DNA of 64,000 nt. Source: Amycolatopsis orientalis DSM 43388. Lineage in GTDB: Bacteria > Actinomycetota > Actinomycetes > Mycobacteriales > Pseudonocardiaceae. Made by a program: the position numbers and the translations under genes. The DNA lies in assembly GCF_000411975.1 (NCBI RefSeq), contig NZ_ASXG01000154.1, positions 186,001 to 250,000 on the forward strand, given 5' to 3'. Below are positions 18,071-26,681 of this stretch, one piece after another (position 1 is the first letter of the stretch; every line of letters begins with the position of its first letter). The notes under the pieces are model-generated. The model had not been told where the DNA came from. It saw only the letters and a program-made list of their open reading frames with translations, and did not search any database.

Positions 18071-18087
18071 TCCCGGCATGACTTTCC

Positions 18088-18111
18088 GGGCCGCCCGCCG
18101 TCGGGCGGCCC
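18088..18111 (+). terminator. Attenuator-like hairpin in the glycosyltransferase leader
   Basis: GGGCCGCCCG and CGGGCGGCCC pair perfectly around CCGT. There is no T-tract, as is common for actinobacterial terminators. It lies between the leader peptide and the gene, 50 bases before the ATG. Confidence 0.5.
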
Positions 18112-18161
18112 CCGCTCTGCGTGCCGGACCGCATCTCGTCCGGAAAGGACGCTTTCGCCTC

Positions 18162-19328
18162 ATGGGCAAGCACATCGTCATGGTCGGCTGCTCCGCGCCG
18201 AGCCACGTCTATCCGTCACTGGGGATCATCCGCGAACTGGTGCGGCGCGGGCACCGGGTCAGCTACGTCGTGGGCGAACCGCTCGCCGAACTGGTCGAAG
18301 CGACCGGCGCGGACGTCGTCGCGCATCCCACGATCTTCCCGCTCGGGCCGGACGCGCAATGGCCGGAAGACCCGGCCGCGGCGATGCGCGTCTTCCTCGA
18401 CGAAGCGATCGCGATCCACCCGCGGCTGCTGGAAACCTTCGACCAGGACCGTCCCGACCTGCTGCTCTACGACATCGGCGGCCTCGGCGCCCCGCTGCTC
18501 GGCCTCCGCTACGACGTGCCCGCGGTGCAGCTCTCGCCCACCTACGTCGCCTGGGACGGCTACGAGGAAGAACTCGCCGAAGTCCTCAAACCGATCCGCA
18601 CCTCACCGTCCGGAGTGGACTATCACCGGGCGTTCACCGAATGGCTGGCGGAAAACGGGGTCGCCGAAGACGCCTGGACGTGGCTCGCGCGACCGGTGCC
18701 GACCCTGTCCCTGATCCCGCGCGCGATGCAGCCGAACGCCGACCGGGTACCGGAAGACCGCGTCCAATTCGTCGGCCCGTGCCTCGACCCGGCGCGCGAG
18801 GCGGAGCACTGGACGCCGCCGGCCGACGGCAAACCCGTGCTGCTCGTGTCGTTCGGCACCGCGTACAACGACCAACTGGACATCTACCGGTACTGCGGCA
18901 CCGAATTCGAGGACTGGCACGTCGTGCTGGCCATCGGCAAGCACGTCTCAAAGAACGAACTCGGCCCGCTGCCGAAGTCGGTCGAGGTGCACGAAACAGT
19001 GCCACAGCTGGCAATTCTCGACGTCGCGTCCGCCTTCATCACGCACGCCGGCATGGGCGGCTGCACGGAAGCCCTGTGGTACGGCGTCCCGACGGTCGCT
19101 ATCCCGCAAGCCGTCGACCAGTTCGGCAATGCCACGCAGTTGGAGGCTTTGGGGGTCGGCAAGCATCTGCCCGCGGACCAGGTGACCGCCAAGTCGCTCC
19201 GCGAAGCCGTCGAGGAGGTCAGCAGTTCGCCGGACGTGGCCGCGAGGTTGGCCAAGCTGCGCGCGGAAATCCGCGCCAACGGCGGAATCACCGCAGCTGC
19301 GGACGCGGTGGAGAGGTTCCTGAAATGA
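18162..19328 (+). CDS. Macrolide-type glycosyltransferase (GT1, MGT family)
   Basis: 388-residue GT-B fold enzyme transferring a sugar from a nucleotide donor to a small acceptor. N-terminal acceptor domain (GCSAPSHVYPSLGIIRELVRRGH), linker GKPVLLVSFGTAYNDQ, and the C-terminal donor motif HAGMGGCTEALWYGVP with Gln/Asp near AVDQFGNATQ. Closest by eye to macrolide glycosyltransferases that inactivate macrolides (Mgt/OleD type). No antibiotic cluster is near, favouring a resistance or detoxification role; the leader peptide and hairpin upstream fit that. The 3' end overlaps the convergent kinase gene by 41 bases. Confidence 0.87.
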   Translation: MGKHIVMVGCSAPSHVYPSLGIIRELVRRGHRVSYVVGEPLAELVEATGADVVAHPTIFPLGPDAQWPEDPAAAMRVFLDEAIAIHPRLLETFDQDRPDLLLYDIGGLGAPLLGLRYDVPAVQLSPTYVAWDGYEEELAEVLKPIRTSPSGVDYHRAFTEWLAENGVAEDAWTWLARPVPTLSLIPRAMQPNADRVPEDRVQFVGPCLDPAREAEHWTPPADGKPVLLVSFGTAYNDQLDIYRYCGTEFEDWHVVLAIGKHVSKNELGPLPKSVEVHETVPQLAILDVASAFITHAGMGGCTEALWYGVPTVAIPQAVDQFGNATQLEALGVGKHLPADQVTAKSLREAVEEVSSSPDVAARLAKLRAEIRANGGITAAADAVERFLK

Positions 19329-20172
19329 GCGAAAGCAGCACGCCGCGGTCGAACCATTCGCCGCCGGTGTGTTCCTGGTGCAGGTAGGCACTGACCGCCC
19401 GGGCCTGGCAGCATCGCGCCGCCAGTCCCGGGTCTATCTGTGCGGCAAGGGAAAACCGCGTGATCAACGCGGCAAGATCGCTTCGGCGGGCCCTTGCGAC
19501 CACGGTGAACGCGTCGAACGCCGCTGTCCCGCGCCACCCGACCGGATCAATCGCCAGCCACGGTTCCCGCCGCGCGCGCAGCACATTTCCGAAGTGCAAG
19601 TCGGCGTGAAGCATCGTGGTGGTCCGGTCGTCGGCGAGATGCGTGATCAGCTCGCGCGCTTGGTCGACCGCCCGGGCCGGCAGCAGCCCCGGCTCCGCCT
19701 GCTGCTCCAACTGGGCAAGCCACGGTTCGGCGGTCGAAGAGAGAGACCGGGTGCCGACGGGCGCGGGCACCGCCAGCCGGCGGGCCAGCTCACCGGCGAT
19801 CTCGGTCGCTTCCTCTGCCCGAACTGTTTCCAGCGTCGCGGGACCGACGCGTTCGAGCAAGAGCGTGCTGCCGTCCTCGGAAGCCGCCAGCAGCCGCACG
19901 ACCCCGGCACCGGCGAAATGCTTCAACGCCGCCGATTCCTCAGCACAACGCCGATGGGGAAACGAAACCTTGAGCGCGGCCGCGTGCCCGGCGCGTTCGA
20001 CCGGCAGCACCAACGCTGTCTCCCCGTGCAGCGGAGCTCCCGCGATCCGACACCCCCACCGCGCGCAGGCCGCCGCGACCAGCTCGGGCAGTTGCCCCAG
20101 CCACGCCTCGCCCGCGGCACCCTCGCGCCGCCGCACTGCCGTCGCCAGCTTCGGCGGAACGGTGATGTTCAT
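19288..20172 (-). CDS. APH(6)/hydroxyurea phosphotransferase-like kinase
   Basis: 294 residues, aminoglycoside-phosphotransferase fold. Catalytic loop MLHADLHFGNVLR (HxDxxxxN) and WLAIDPVGWRG match the APH(6)/hydroxyurea phosphotransferase family well. Family members phosphorylate streptomycin or hydroxyurea; the true substrate here is unknown. ATG overlaps the stop of the aminotransferase-regulator gene (ATGA), so it is the last gene of the amino-acid transporter operon, which argues for an amino-acid or amine substrate over a drug. Confidence 0.82.
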   Translation of the reverse strand: MNITVPPKLATAVRRREGAAGEAWLGQLPELVAAACARWGCRIAGAPLHGETALVLPVERAGHAAALKVSFPHRRCAEESAALKHFAGAGVVRLLAASEDGSTLLLERVGPATLETVRAEEATEIAGELARRLAVPAPVGTRSLSSTAEPWLAQLEQQAEPGLLPARAVDQARELITHLADDRTTTMLHADLHFGNVLRARREPWLAIDPVGWRGTAAFDAFTVVARARRSDLAALITRFSLAAQIDPGLAARCCQARAVSAYLHQEHTGGEWFDRGVLLSLISGTSPPRPQLR

Positions 20173-21896
20173 CCAGCCCGGATCTCGTTGAGGTAGTTGT
20201 AAATCGTGTACCTCGTGACCTCGAGCTGCCCGGCCAGATGGTCCACCGCGTCCTTGATCAGGAAGTACCCGGCCTCGTCCAGCTCGCGGACCACCGCCGC
20301 CTTGTGCCGTTTCTTCATCAGCTCCACCGGGATCCCCGACTTCCCGATCGCGCGTCCGACGAGGAACCGCTGCAGGCTGTCGACGTCCGGCAGGAACGTC
20401 TCCTCCCGCCGTTCCTCCGAAGTCTGCGCCGTCGCGGGCAGTTCGCTGTTCACGCACAGGCAGCCGATCGCCGTGCCCTCGGCGTCGCGCAGAAACAGCG
20501 TGGACGAACGGATCTCGCGACCGTCCGGGCTGTGCGTGCGGTAGTTGGTCAGGTCCTGCGTCGTGCCGCGCCGGACGAGCCCGAGCAGCAGATCCGTCAT
20601 CGGCCCGCCGACCGAGCGGCCGGTGAGCTCCCCCGCGATCGCGACGATCGAGTCCGGCAGCCGCGACAGGTCGTGCAGCAGCACCTCGTTGCCCGGCCCG
20701 AGCATCGCGGCCAGTCCGTCCACCGCCGGGATCAGCGCGGTCAGCAGCTCGTGCGTCGCCGTGCCGGAAGCCGAGGCGACCGGCACGACCCGGCGGGGCC
20801 GAAGCAGCTTTTCCAACGCGTCCCGTACCAGGTCGGCAGCCGCCGCCGGGGTCGACGCGTGCGGCGACAACCGGACGTGTTCCGGACGCACCGTCGCCGC
20901 GATCCCCGCCGCGGTCAACGCCGCCCCGACCTGCTCGGCCGGCTTGCCTGGCACCGAAAACGCGAGAATCCCGGCCCGCCGCTCAGTCGCCGACACGATC
21001 TCCGCGCCGAACGAGCGCAGCACGTCCTCCAGTTCGCCCACGCGTTCGTTGATCCGGTCCGCGATCGCCGCGACGCCGGTTTCCTCGACCAGTTCGAGCG
21101 CCGCCGCGAACGCACCGGACGTGACCGGGCTGAGGTTCGAGATCGACCAGCTCGCCGCGGTCGGGTCGGCCGGGTGGATCTCGTTGTCGAACAGACCGGG
21201 GTCGCGCGCGCCGGTCCAGCCGGACAGGATCGGGTCCATCCGTGCCAGTGCCCGGTCGGACAGCACCGCGAACCCGGTGCCCCAGCCCGCCCGCAGCCAC
21301 TTCTGCCCGCCGACCACGAGCACGTCGGCGACCTCCCACGGCGCGTCGACGACCCCGAAGCCCTGGATTCCGTCGACCACCAGCAGCCGGTCGCCCACCA
21401 CCTCGCGCAACGCGGCGAGATCGGCCCGGTACCCGGTGCGGAAGTCGACCGCACTCACCGAAACGACAGTGGTTTCCGGCGTCAGCGCGTCCGCGAGCCG
21501 GTCCGCGGTGACGTAACCGCCTTCCAGCCGCCGCATCCGCACCCGTCCGGCCTGTTCGGCGCGCGCCCACGGGTACGTGTTGGCCGGGAATTCCGCGGCT
21601 GACACGAGCACTTCGCCACGACTGTTGAACGCCGCCTGGAACAAGCCGAGGCTCGTGTGCGGGAGCAGCACGGTGTGGTCGGTGTCGCTGCCGCAGAGCC
21701 GCGCGGCCGCCGCCTTCGCCCGGATCTCCTGCCGCATCAGTTCGTCCACAGTGGACGGACCGGCCTTGGTCGTCGCCTCGAGCAGCCGCGCGGTGGTGTC
21801 GAGCACGGCGTGCGACGGCGGCCCGAACCGCGCGAAATCCAGGTAGCCCGCGGGCTCGTCGAACTGGAGCAGGTACCGGGGCGGGATCCGGGTCAC
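20169..21896 (-). CDS. Class-V aminotransferase fused to YheO-like PAS and HTH domains
   Basis: 575 residues. Residues of about 1-385 are a PLP fold-type I class-V aminotransferase/cysteine-desulfurase-like enzyme, with the Schiff-base Lys in VVGGQKWLRAG and VVDGIQGFG before it. Residues of about 395-510 match the YheO-like PAS sensor (GNEVLLHDLSRLPDSIVAI; NYRTHSPDGREIRSSTLFLRD) and the last 55 residues the matching HTH (VVRELDEAGYFLIKDAVDHL; VTRYTIYNYLNEIRAG). YheO/DauR proteins are DNA-binding regulators of amino-acid use. The domain order is the reverse of MocR regulators. GTG start overlapping the upstream ATPase stop (GTGA). Confidence 0.88.
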   Translation of the reverse strand: MTRIPPRYLLQFDEPAGYLDFARFGPPSHAVLDTTARLLEATTKAGPSTVDELMRQEIRAKAAAARLCGSDTDHTVLLPHTSLGLFQAAFNSRGEVLVSAAEFPANTYPWARAEQAGRVRMRRLEGGYVTADRLADALTPETTVVSVSAVDFRTGYRADLAALREVVGDRLLVVDGIQGFGVVDAPWEVADVLVVGGQKWLRAGWGTGFAVLSDRALARMDPILSGWTGARDPGLFDNEIHPADPTAASWSISNLSPVTSGAFAAALELVEETGVAAIADRINERVGELEDVLRSFGAEIVSATERRAGILAFSVPGKPAEQVGAALTAAGIAATVRPEHVRLSPHASTPAAAADLVRDALEKLLRPRRVVPVASASGTATHELLTALIPAVDGLAAMLGPGNEVLLHDLSRLPDSIVAIAGELTGRSVGGPMTDLLLGLVRRGTTQDLTNYRTHSPDGREIRSSTLFLRDAEGTAIGCLCVNSELPATAQTSEERREETFLPDVDSLQRFLVGRAIGKSGIPVELMKKRHKAAVVRELDEAGYFLIKDAVDHLAGQLEVTRYTIYNYLNEIRAG

Positions 21897-22666
21897 GAGA
21901 GGACCCGCGCGAGGAACTGCCGCGTCCGCTCGTGGTCCGGGGACTTCAGCACCCGCTCCGGCGGCCCGGTTTCGACCACCGCGCCGTCGGCGAGGAACAC
22001 CACCTCGTCGGCGGCCTCCGCGGCGAAGGCCATCTCGTGCGTCACGACCACCATCGTCATCCCCTCCCGAGCCAACGTACCCATCACCGCGAGCACCTCC
22101 CCGACCAGCTCCGGGTCCAGCGCCGACGTCGGCTCGTCGAACAGCATGAGCTTCGGCTTCATCGCGAGCGACCGGGCGATCGCGACGCGCTGCTGCTGCC
22201 CGCCGGACAGTTGCCCTGGGTAAGCGCCCGCTCGGTCCGCCAGCCCGACCCGGTCGAGCAGGTCCAGCGCCTCTTTCCGGGCCTTTTCCGGGTCGGCGCC
22301 GAGCACTCGCACCGGCCCCTCGACCACGTTCTCCAGCGCGGTCCGGTGCCCGAACAGGTTGAACCGCTGGAAAACCATGCCGATGTCCCGGCGCTGCCGT
22401 GCGACGTCCTTCTCCCGCAGCTCGTACAGCTTCCCGCCGCGGAGCTTGAACCCGATCGGCTCGCCGTCCACCCAGACCTGGCCGCCGTCGATCGTCTCGA
22501 GATGGTTGAGACAGCGCAGGAACGTGCTCTTCCCCGCTCCCGACGGCCCGAGCAGGCAGACCACCTGTCCCCTGCGGACCTCCAGGTCGATTCCCTTGAG
22601 CACCTCGGTGTGCCCGTAGTTCTTCCGGACCCCGACAGCTTTCAGCAGCGGCTCAGACACGGGCAC
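21893..22666 (-). CDS. Amino-acid ABC transporter ATP-binding protein
   Basis: 257 residues, polar amino-acid type (GlnQ/ArtP). Walker A GPSGAGKSTFLRC, signature LSGGQQQRVAIARSL, Walker B LMLFDEPTSALDPE, and VTHEMAFA. GTG start lying inside the end of the permease gene (14-base overlap). Confidence 0.94.
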   Translation of the reverse strand: MPVSEPLLKAVGVRKNYGHTEVLKGIDLEVRRGQVVCLLGPSGAGKSTFLRCLNHLETIDGGQVWVDGEPIGFKLRGGKLYELREKDVARQRRDIGMVFQRFNLFGHRTALENVVEGPVRVLGADPEKARKEALDLLDRVGLADRAGAYPGQLSGGQQQRVAIARSLAMKPKLMLFDEPTSALDPELVGEVLAVMGTLAREGMTMVVVTHEMAFAAEAADEVVFLADGAVVETGPPERVLKSPDHERTRQFLARVLS

Positions 22667-23546
22667 CCCGCACCATCGGTATCCCCTTGAGGGCTTTGCC
22701 CGCGCGCACCGCCGGGCTCCGGTCCGCCGCCCCGAACGAGCGTTCCAGGTAGTGCTGCCCGACCCCGGCCACGGTTACCACGACCAGGTACCAGATCGCC
22801 GCCGCGATCAGCGTCTCCATCACCAGCAGGTTGTTGGACGAGATGTTGTTGGCCGCGTGGATCAGCTCGGTCACGCCGATCACCGACGCCATCGACGTGC
22901 CCTTGAGCATGTTGATGAAGTCGTTGCCGGTCGGCGGGATGATCACGCGCATCGCCTGCGGCAGCACGACCCGGCGCAGCGTCGCGCCCGGCGTCATGCC
23001 GATGGATTTCGCCGCCTCGGTCTGCCCGGCGTCGACGCTGGTGAGCCCGGCGCGGACGATCTCTGCCATGTACGCGCTTTCGTTCAGCGCCAGTCCGAGC
23101 AGCGCCGCGGTGAAGGCGCTGATCAGCACGTTGGTCGGCTCGTGGACGAGGTAGCCGCCGAACGGCAGCGGGATCGAGACGGTCGGGAAGATCAGCGCGA
23201 GGTTGTACCAGATCAGGATCTGCAACAGCACCGGAAGCCCGCGGAACAGCCAGATGTAGGCCGCCGCGAACCACTTCGCGACGGGGTTGGCACTGAGCCG
23301 CAGCAACGCGATCAGGATGCCGAGCACGATCGCGATCGCCTGCGCGATCACCGCGAGCACGACGGTGTTGAGCAGCCCGAGCGCCATCACGCGGTAGAAG
23401 ACGAAGTCAGGTACCGACCCCCAGTCGATCTGCGCCTGCGCGAACGCGAAACCCAGCAGCACCAGCAGTGCGACGAGCACCGCCGCGCTGACCCAGCGAC
23501 CCCAATGCCGCAGCCGGACGATCGGCAGCGGTTCAGCTTCCGCCAT
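22653..23546 (-). CDS. Amino-acid ABC transporter permease
   Basis: 297 residues, HisM/GlnP type. Leading helix, then the binding-protein-dependent permease domain with the EAA loop (GQTEAAKSIGMTPGATLRRVVLPQAMRVIIPP, the EAA core at its start). It overlaps the binding-protein gene by 14 bases. Single permease, so probably a homodimer. Confidence 0.93.
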   Translation of the reverse strand: MAEAEPLPIVRLRHWGRWVSAAVLVALLVLLGFAFAQAQIDWGSVPDFVFYRVMALGLLNTVVLAVIAQAIAIVLGILIALLRLSANPVAKWFAAAYIWLFRGLPVLLQILIWYNLALIFPTVSIPLPFGGYLVHEPTNVLISAFTAALLGLALNESAYMAEIVRAGLTSVDAGQTEAAKSIGMTPGATLRRVVLPQAMRVIIPPTGNDFINMLKGTSMASVIGVTELIHAANNISSNNLLVMETLIAAAIWYLVVVTVAGVGQHYLERSFGAADRSPAVRAGKALKGIPMVRGARV

Positions 23547-24483
23547 TGACGGCCGCCTCCTTGATCGCGCCCTGCTCGACGCCCCAGGACTGCAGGATCT
23601 TGCCGTACGTCCCGTCGGTCACGAGCGATTGCAACGCCTGTTTGACGGCGTCGCGCAGTTTCGAGTTGTTCTTCGCAAAGCCCATCCCGTACCGCCCGCC
23701 TTCGATCGGCTGGCCCGGCACGACCTCGAAGAACTTGCCGTCGCCCGCGGTGCGCGAGATGTAGACCGCGCTCGGCAGGTCGTTGAGAATCGCCGCGACG
23801 CGCCCGGTGCGCAGCTGGTTCTGGTTCTGGTTGTCGCTGTCGGTCGCGGTGACCGTGATCGCCGGCTTGCCCGCCTGAGTGCATTTCGCGCTCTGCGCGG
23901 CGGCGAACTTCTGGTGGCTGGTGCCCTGCACGACCGCCACGTTCTTGCCGCACAACGTGTCCGGCCCGGTGATGCCGTCCGGGTTGCCCTTGCGGATCAT
24001 GATCGTGATGCCGGACGAGAAGTAGTCGACGAAGTCGATCTGTTGCTGACGTTCCTTGGTGTCGTTCATCGCGGCCATGGTCAGGTCGACCCGGCCGGAC
24101 TGCAGGCTCGTGATCAACGAACCGAACGCGAGGTCCTGGTACGCGACGGTGACCCCGAGCTTCGCCCCGACGGCCTTGGCCAGATCGACCTCGTAGCCGA
24201 TCGGCGTCTTGCCGTCGGCCGCGTAGAAGTTGTTCGGCGCCGACTGGATATTGGACGCCAACCGCAACGTCTTGGCTTGCGCGACGGCCGGCGGCAACGC
24301 TCCGGCGAGCTGTGGGTCGGCCTTGATCGCCCCGAGCAACGCGGTGTTGTCCGGAACAGCGCTCGGCTTCTGTTGCTGCTGCCCGCCGCCGGCGCCGTCT
24401 GGGCCGCCTCCACAGGCGGTGGCGAACGCGAGCAGGCCGCCCAGCAGAGCGACCTGCCAGGCACGGGAACGAGGCGACGACAT
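23533..24483 (-). CDS. Amino-acid ABC transporter substrate-binding lipoprotein
   Basis: 316 residues. Lipobox ATAC, a Gly/Gln-rich linker, then a type-3 solute-binding domain (TPIGYEVDLAKAVGAKLGV; FGSLITSLQSGRVDLTMAAM; GKNVAVVQGTSHQKFAA). This is the amino-acid (His/Gln/Cys-like) receptor. GGAGGATCC lies upstream of the ATG. First gene of the five-gene operon; the amino acid cannot be told from sequence by eye. Confidence 0.92.
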   Translation of the reverse strand: MSSPRSRAWQVALLGGLLAFATACGGGPDGAGGGQQQQKPSAVPDNTALLGAIKADPQLAGALPPAVAQAKTLRLASNIQSAPNNFYAADGKTPIGYEVDLAKAVGAKLGVTVAYQDLAFGSLITSLQSGRVDLTMAAMNDTKERQQQIDFVDYFSSGITIMIRKGNPDGITGPDTLCGKNVAVVQGTSHQKFAAAQSAKCTQAGKPAITVTATDSDNQNQNQLRTGRVAAILNDLPSAVYISRTAGDGKFFEVVPGQPIEGGRYGMGFAKNNSKLRDAVKQALQSLVTDGTYGKILQSWGVEQGAIKEAAVNGGS

Positions 24484-24522
24484 GCGGATCCTCCAGGACG
24501 TCGTTGGTTCCGCGGGACGCTA

Positions 24523-24555
24523 CAACTGGTTGTTTAATAGGTCAACAAGCAGTTG
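24523..24555. promoter_or_regulatory. Inverted repeat between the transporter operon and the PPOX gene
   Basis: Arms CAACTGGTTGTT and AACAAGCAGTTG are reverse complements except for one position, separated by 9 bases, within an AT-rich divergent promoter region. It is a likely operator, and the YheO-like regulator encoded in the operon is the first candidate to bind it. Confidence 0.55.
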
Positions 24556-24582
24556 AAATTTTGTCTCGTCTAGCGTGCGGAC

Positions 24583-24969
24583 ATGACAGTCGACGAGAGC
24601 TTCCGCCAGTTCTGGACCGAACGGCGGCTCGCGTCGCTCACGACGGTGCGCCCCAACGGATCGCCGCACGTGGTCGCGGTAGGCGTGACGGTCGACTTCG
24701 AACAAGGCATCGCCCGCGTGATCGCCTCCGGGACCTCCTACAAGGCCCGCCTCATCCGCGCCGCCGGCGATGTCGGACTGGCCGCCGCGGTGTGCCAGTT
24801 CGAGGGCCGCACCTGGTCCACATTGGAAGGACGGATCCGCCTCCTCGACGACGCCGCTTCAGTCCGCGACGCCGAGGACCGCTACGCCCAGCGGTACCGG
24901 AAACCGCGCGAGAACCCGCAGCGAGTCGTCTTGGAACTCACCATCGGACGGGTGCTGGGCAACGCCTGA
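24583..24969 (+). CDS. PPOX-class F420/FMN-dependent oxidoreductase-like protein
   Basis: 128 residues, pyridoxamine-phosphate-oxidase-like split barrel (RLASLTTVRPNGSPHVVAVGV; GTSYKARLIRAAGDVGLAAAV), similar to the TIGR03618 group of probable F420-dependent enzymes. Divergent from the amino-acid transporter operon and sharing its inverted repeat. The substrate is unknown. A link to PLP through the neighbouring aminotransferase is tempting, but this group does not act on PLP. Confidence 0.78.
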   Translation: MTVDESFRQFWTERRLASLTTVRPNGSPHVVAVGVTVDFEQGIARVIASGTSYKARLIRAAGDVGLAAAVCQFEGRTWSTLEGRIRLLDDAASVRDAEDRYAQRYRKPRENPQRVVLELTIGRVLGNA

Positions 24970-24980
24970 GCTTCCGCGGT

Positions 24981-25465
24981 CTGGTCGATCGCCCTGGGCA
25001 GTCGCCCTGGTCAGTCGCCCTGGTGAATCGCCCCGGTCAGTCGTCTTGCTCGACGCCCTGGCCAACTGCCTGGGTCAGTCGCCCTGATCGGTCGCCCTGC
25101 GCAGACGTCCTGTTCAGTTGCCTCGGCCATCCGCCCCGGACGATCGCCCGGAATGCATGAGTCGCCAAGACCTCGGCCGTTCCCCTCGGGCGGCTGCCCT
25201 GGTCGATCGCCCCGGCCGCCTGCCCCGTCCGGCTGTCCCGATCAGTTGTCTCGGCCAAGCGTCCCGGACGATCGCCCTGTACGTCCGCCCTGTGCATCTG
25301 CCCTGATCAGCGGCTCCTGCAGAAACCCGCTCGATCGCCCGGACGAGCTTGTCCCCCTGAGTTGCGACCCCAGCCAATCGCCTTGGCCAACCGCCCGCAC
25401 GGGCACCAAGCTCAGCAGTCCCACCGCGCAACCACGAGTCCCGGGCAATCGCCCAGGACGACTGC
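24981..25465. repeat. Degenerate 13-bp repeat array 2
   Basis: About 30 imperfect units of GTCGCCCTGGTCA or GATCGCCCTGGGC. From 25001 several consecutive units fall exactly 13 bases apart (25001, 25014, 25027, 25040, 25053). Later units drift and are interrupted. It fills the whole interval between the PPOX gene and the IniC-like gene. No conserved spacers, so it is not a CRISPR. Confidence 0.8.
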
Positions 25466-25469
25466 CCGG

Positions 25470-26681
25470 TCACACGAACTGCGCCAGCAACCCTTCCGCA
25501 CTGCGCACCACGACCTGCGCCGCAGCCCGCTCCGCCACCGTGCGGTCCGGCCGTTCCGCCTCGTGCCGCCAGCGCATCACCGCGTCCAGCCCGGCTTCGT
25601 ACATCTCGCGCGGATCGGTGCCCTCCGCGAGTCCGAGCCGCTCCTCCGACGCCGTCCCCTCCGCGCCGAGCAACCGCACGGCCTCCTCCGCCGACTCCCC
25701 CGCCAACGCCGTGCGCCCGCCACGAATGTCCGCGATCAGTCGCAACTCGCGGAAGTCGTGCGCACTAGCCGAAAACCGCTCAACCCGCGCCGCAAGCCGA
25801 TCACTGTGCGGTCGCGGCTCCGCGTTCAACACGGTCTCCAGCCGGATCAACGCCGTCCGCGCGCGCAACGCGTCCGCACGCGCAGCGAAACAACCCGCGA
25901 TCGTGTCGCGAAGCTCGCCTAGGCCGCTACGCCGTACGAGTTCCGCCGACAGCTTCACTCGGTCGTCACAACCCGTACGGATCAGCGTCAGCGCGAGCTT
26001 CACCCCGTACAGCCCGAAGCGCACCACCAACGACCGTCGCGTCTCGACCGACACGGGTCCCGGAAACGCCGGATCAGTAAAGGTATCCACCGAAAGCAGA
26101 TACCGCTCCAACTCCTCGCGAGGCACCGCCGCGAAAGCCGCGAGAAGCTCGAACTCATCATCGGTGAACGCGCGCGCCCCGTACGCAAGCTGCGCCGCAA
26201 CCGCGATCACGCCTTGAAATCCGCTGCACAGCGGATCTTCGCGCCACGCCCGCCGAGCAATTTGCTTCGCGCTAAGCAGTGCGTCAATCCGCCCCGCGCC
26301 GGTCTCGTCCGCGCGCGCGAGCACAAGGATCGTGTCGACAGCCGTCTGCCGCGCGAACGCTGAAGGTGTTGCCGGACGTAGCGTTGCCAACTGGTCGGGC
26401 TCAAGGTGACGTAGCAGCTGTACAGACGCATCAGTGAGCGTCGACGGATGCGGCGCGTCGAGAAACTCCAGATCGCGCAACGCACGCGTCGGCCAATCCC
26501 CCAACGCGGCAGCCAAGGTGGACTTCCCCGTCCCCGCGGCTCCCCCGATGCTCACTCGAAGCGGCTCGTCGAGATGGTCAAGGGCTTCGCCGAGCAACGC
26601 CGAAGCCCTCGGACTGTCGCGGTAGTACGCACAAGCATCCACCAGAAGCGCCCGAACGTCCTCTACCACGCGCGACACCAC
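25470..26681 (-). CDS. IniC-like dynamin-related GTPase with shortened G domain
   Basis: 403 residues. EPLRVSIGGAAGTGKSTLAAALG is a proper P-loop, LEFLDAPHPS stands where G3 (DTPG) is expected and ILVLARADETGAGRIDALLSA is the G4-like region of IniC proteins; the C-terminal half is helical (ELERYLLSVDTF; RVERFSASAHDFREL). Compared with the usual IniC length of near 490 residues, about 40-60 residues between P-loop and G3, including switch I, are missing. In mycobacteria IniA/IniC act at the cell membrane under cell-wall stress. Several GTG codons lie within four codons at the start, so 26681 is approximate. Confidence 0.75.
   Translation of the reverse strand: MVSRVVEDVRALLVDACAYYRDSPRASALLGEALDHLDEPLRVSIGGAAGTGKSTLAAALGDWPTRALRDLEFLDAPHPSTLTDASVQLLRHLEPDQLATLRPATPSAFARQTAVDTILVLARADETGAGRIDALLSAKQIARRAWREDPLCSGFQGVIAVAAQLAYGARAFTDDEFELLAAFAAVPREELERYLLSVDTFTDPAFPGPVSVETRRSLVVRFGLYGVKLALTLIRTGCDDRVKLSAELVRRSGLGELRDTIAGCFAARADALRARTALIRLETVLNAEPRPHSDRLAARVERFSASAHDFRELRLIADIRGGRTALAGESAEEAVRLLGAEGTASEERLGLAEGTDPREMYEAGLDAVMRWRHEAERPDRTVAERAAAQVVVRSAEGLLAQFV

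Noticed and set aside
11291..19328. Natural-product gene cluster (polyprenyl synthase, ABC exporter, glycosyltransferase)
   Set aside because: The genes are on different strands, separated by housekeeping-type genes, and no scaffold-building enzyme is present.
19288..19328. Convergent 41-base overlap of glycosyltransferase and kinase genes as a sign of error
   Set aside because: Both C termini look complete for their families; such overlaps are common in this DNA.
24981..25465. CRISPR array
   Set aside because: Units are 13 bases, degenerate and without unique spacers of constant length; no cas genes.
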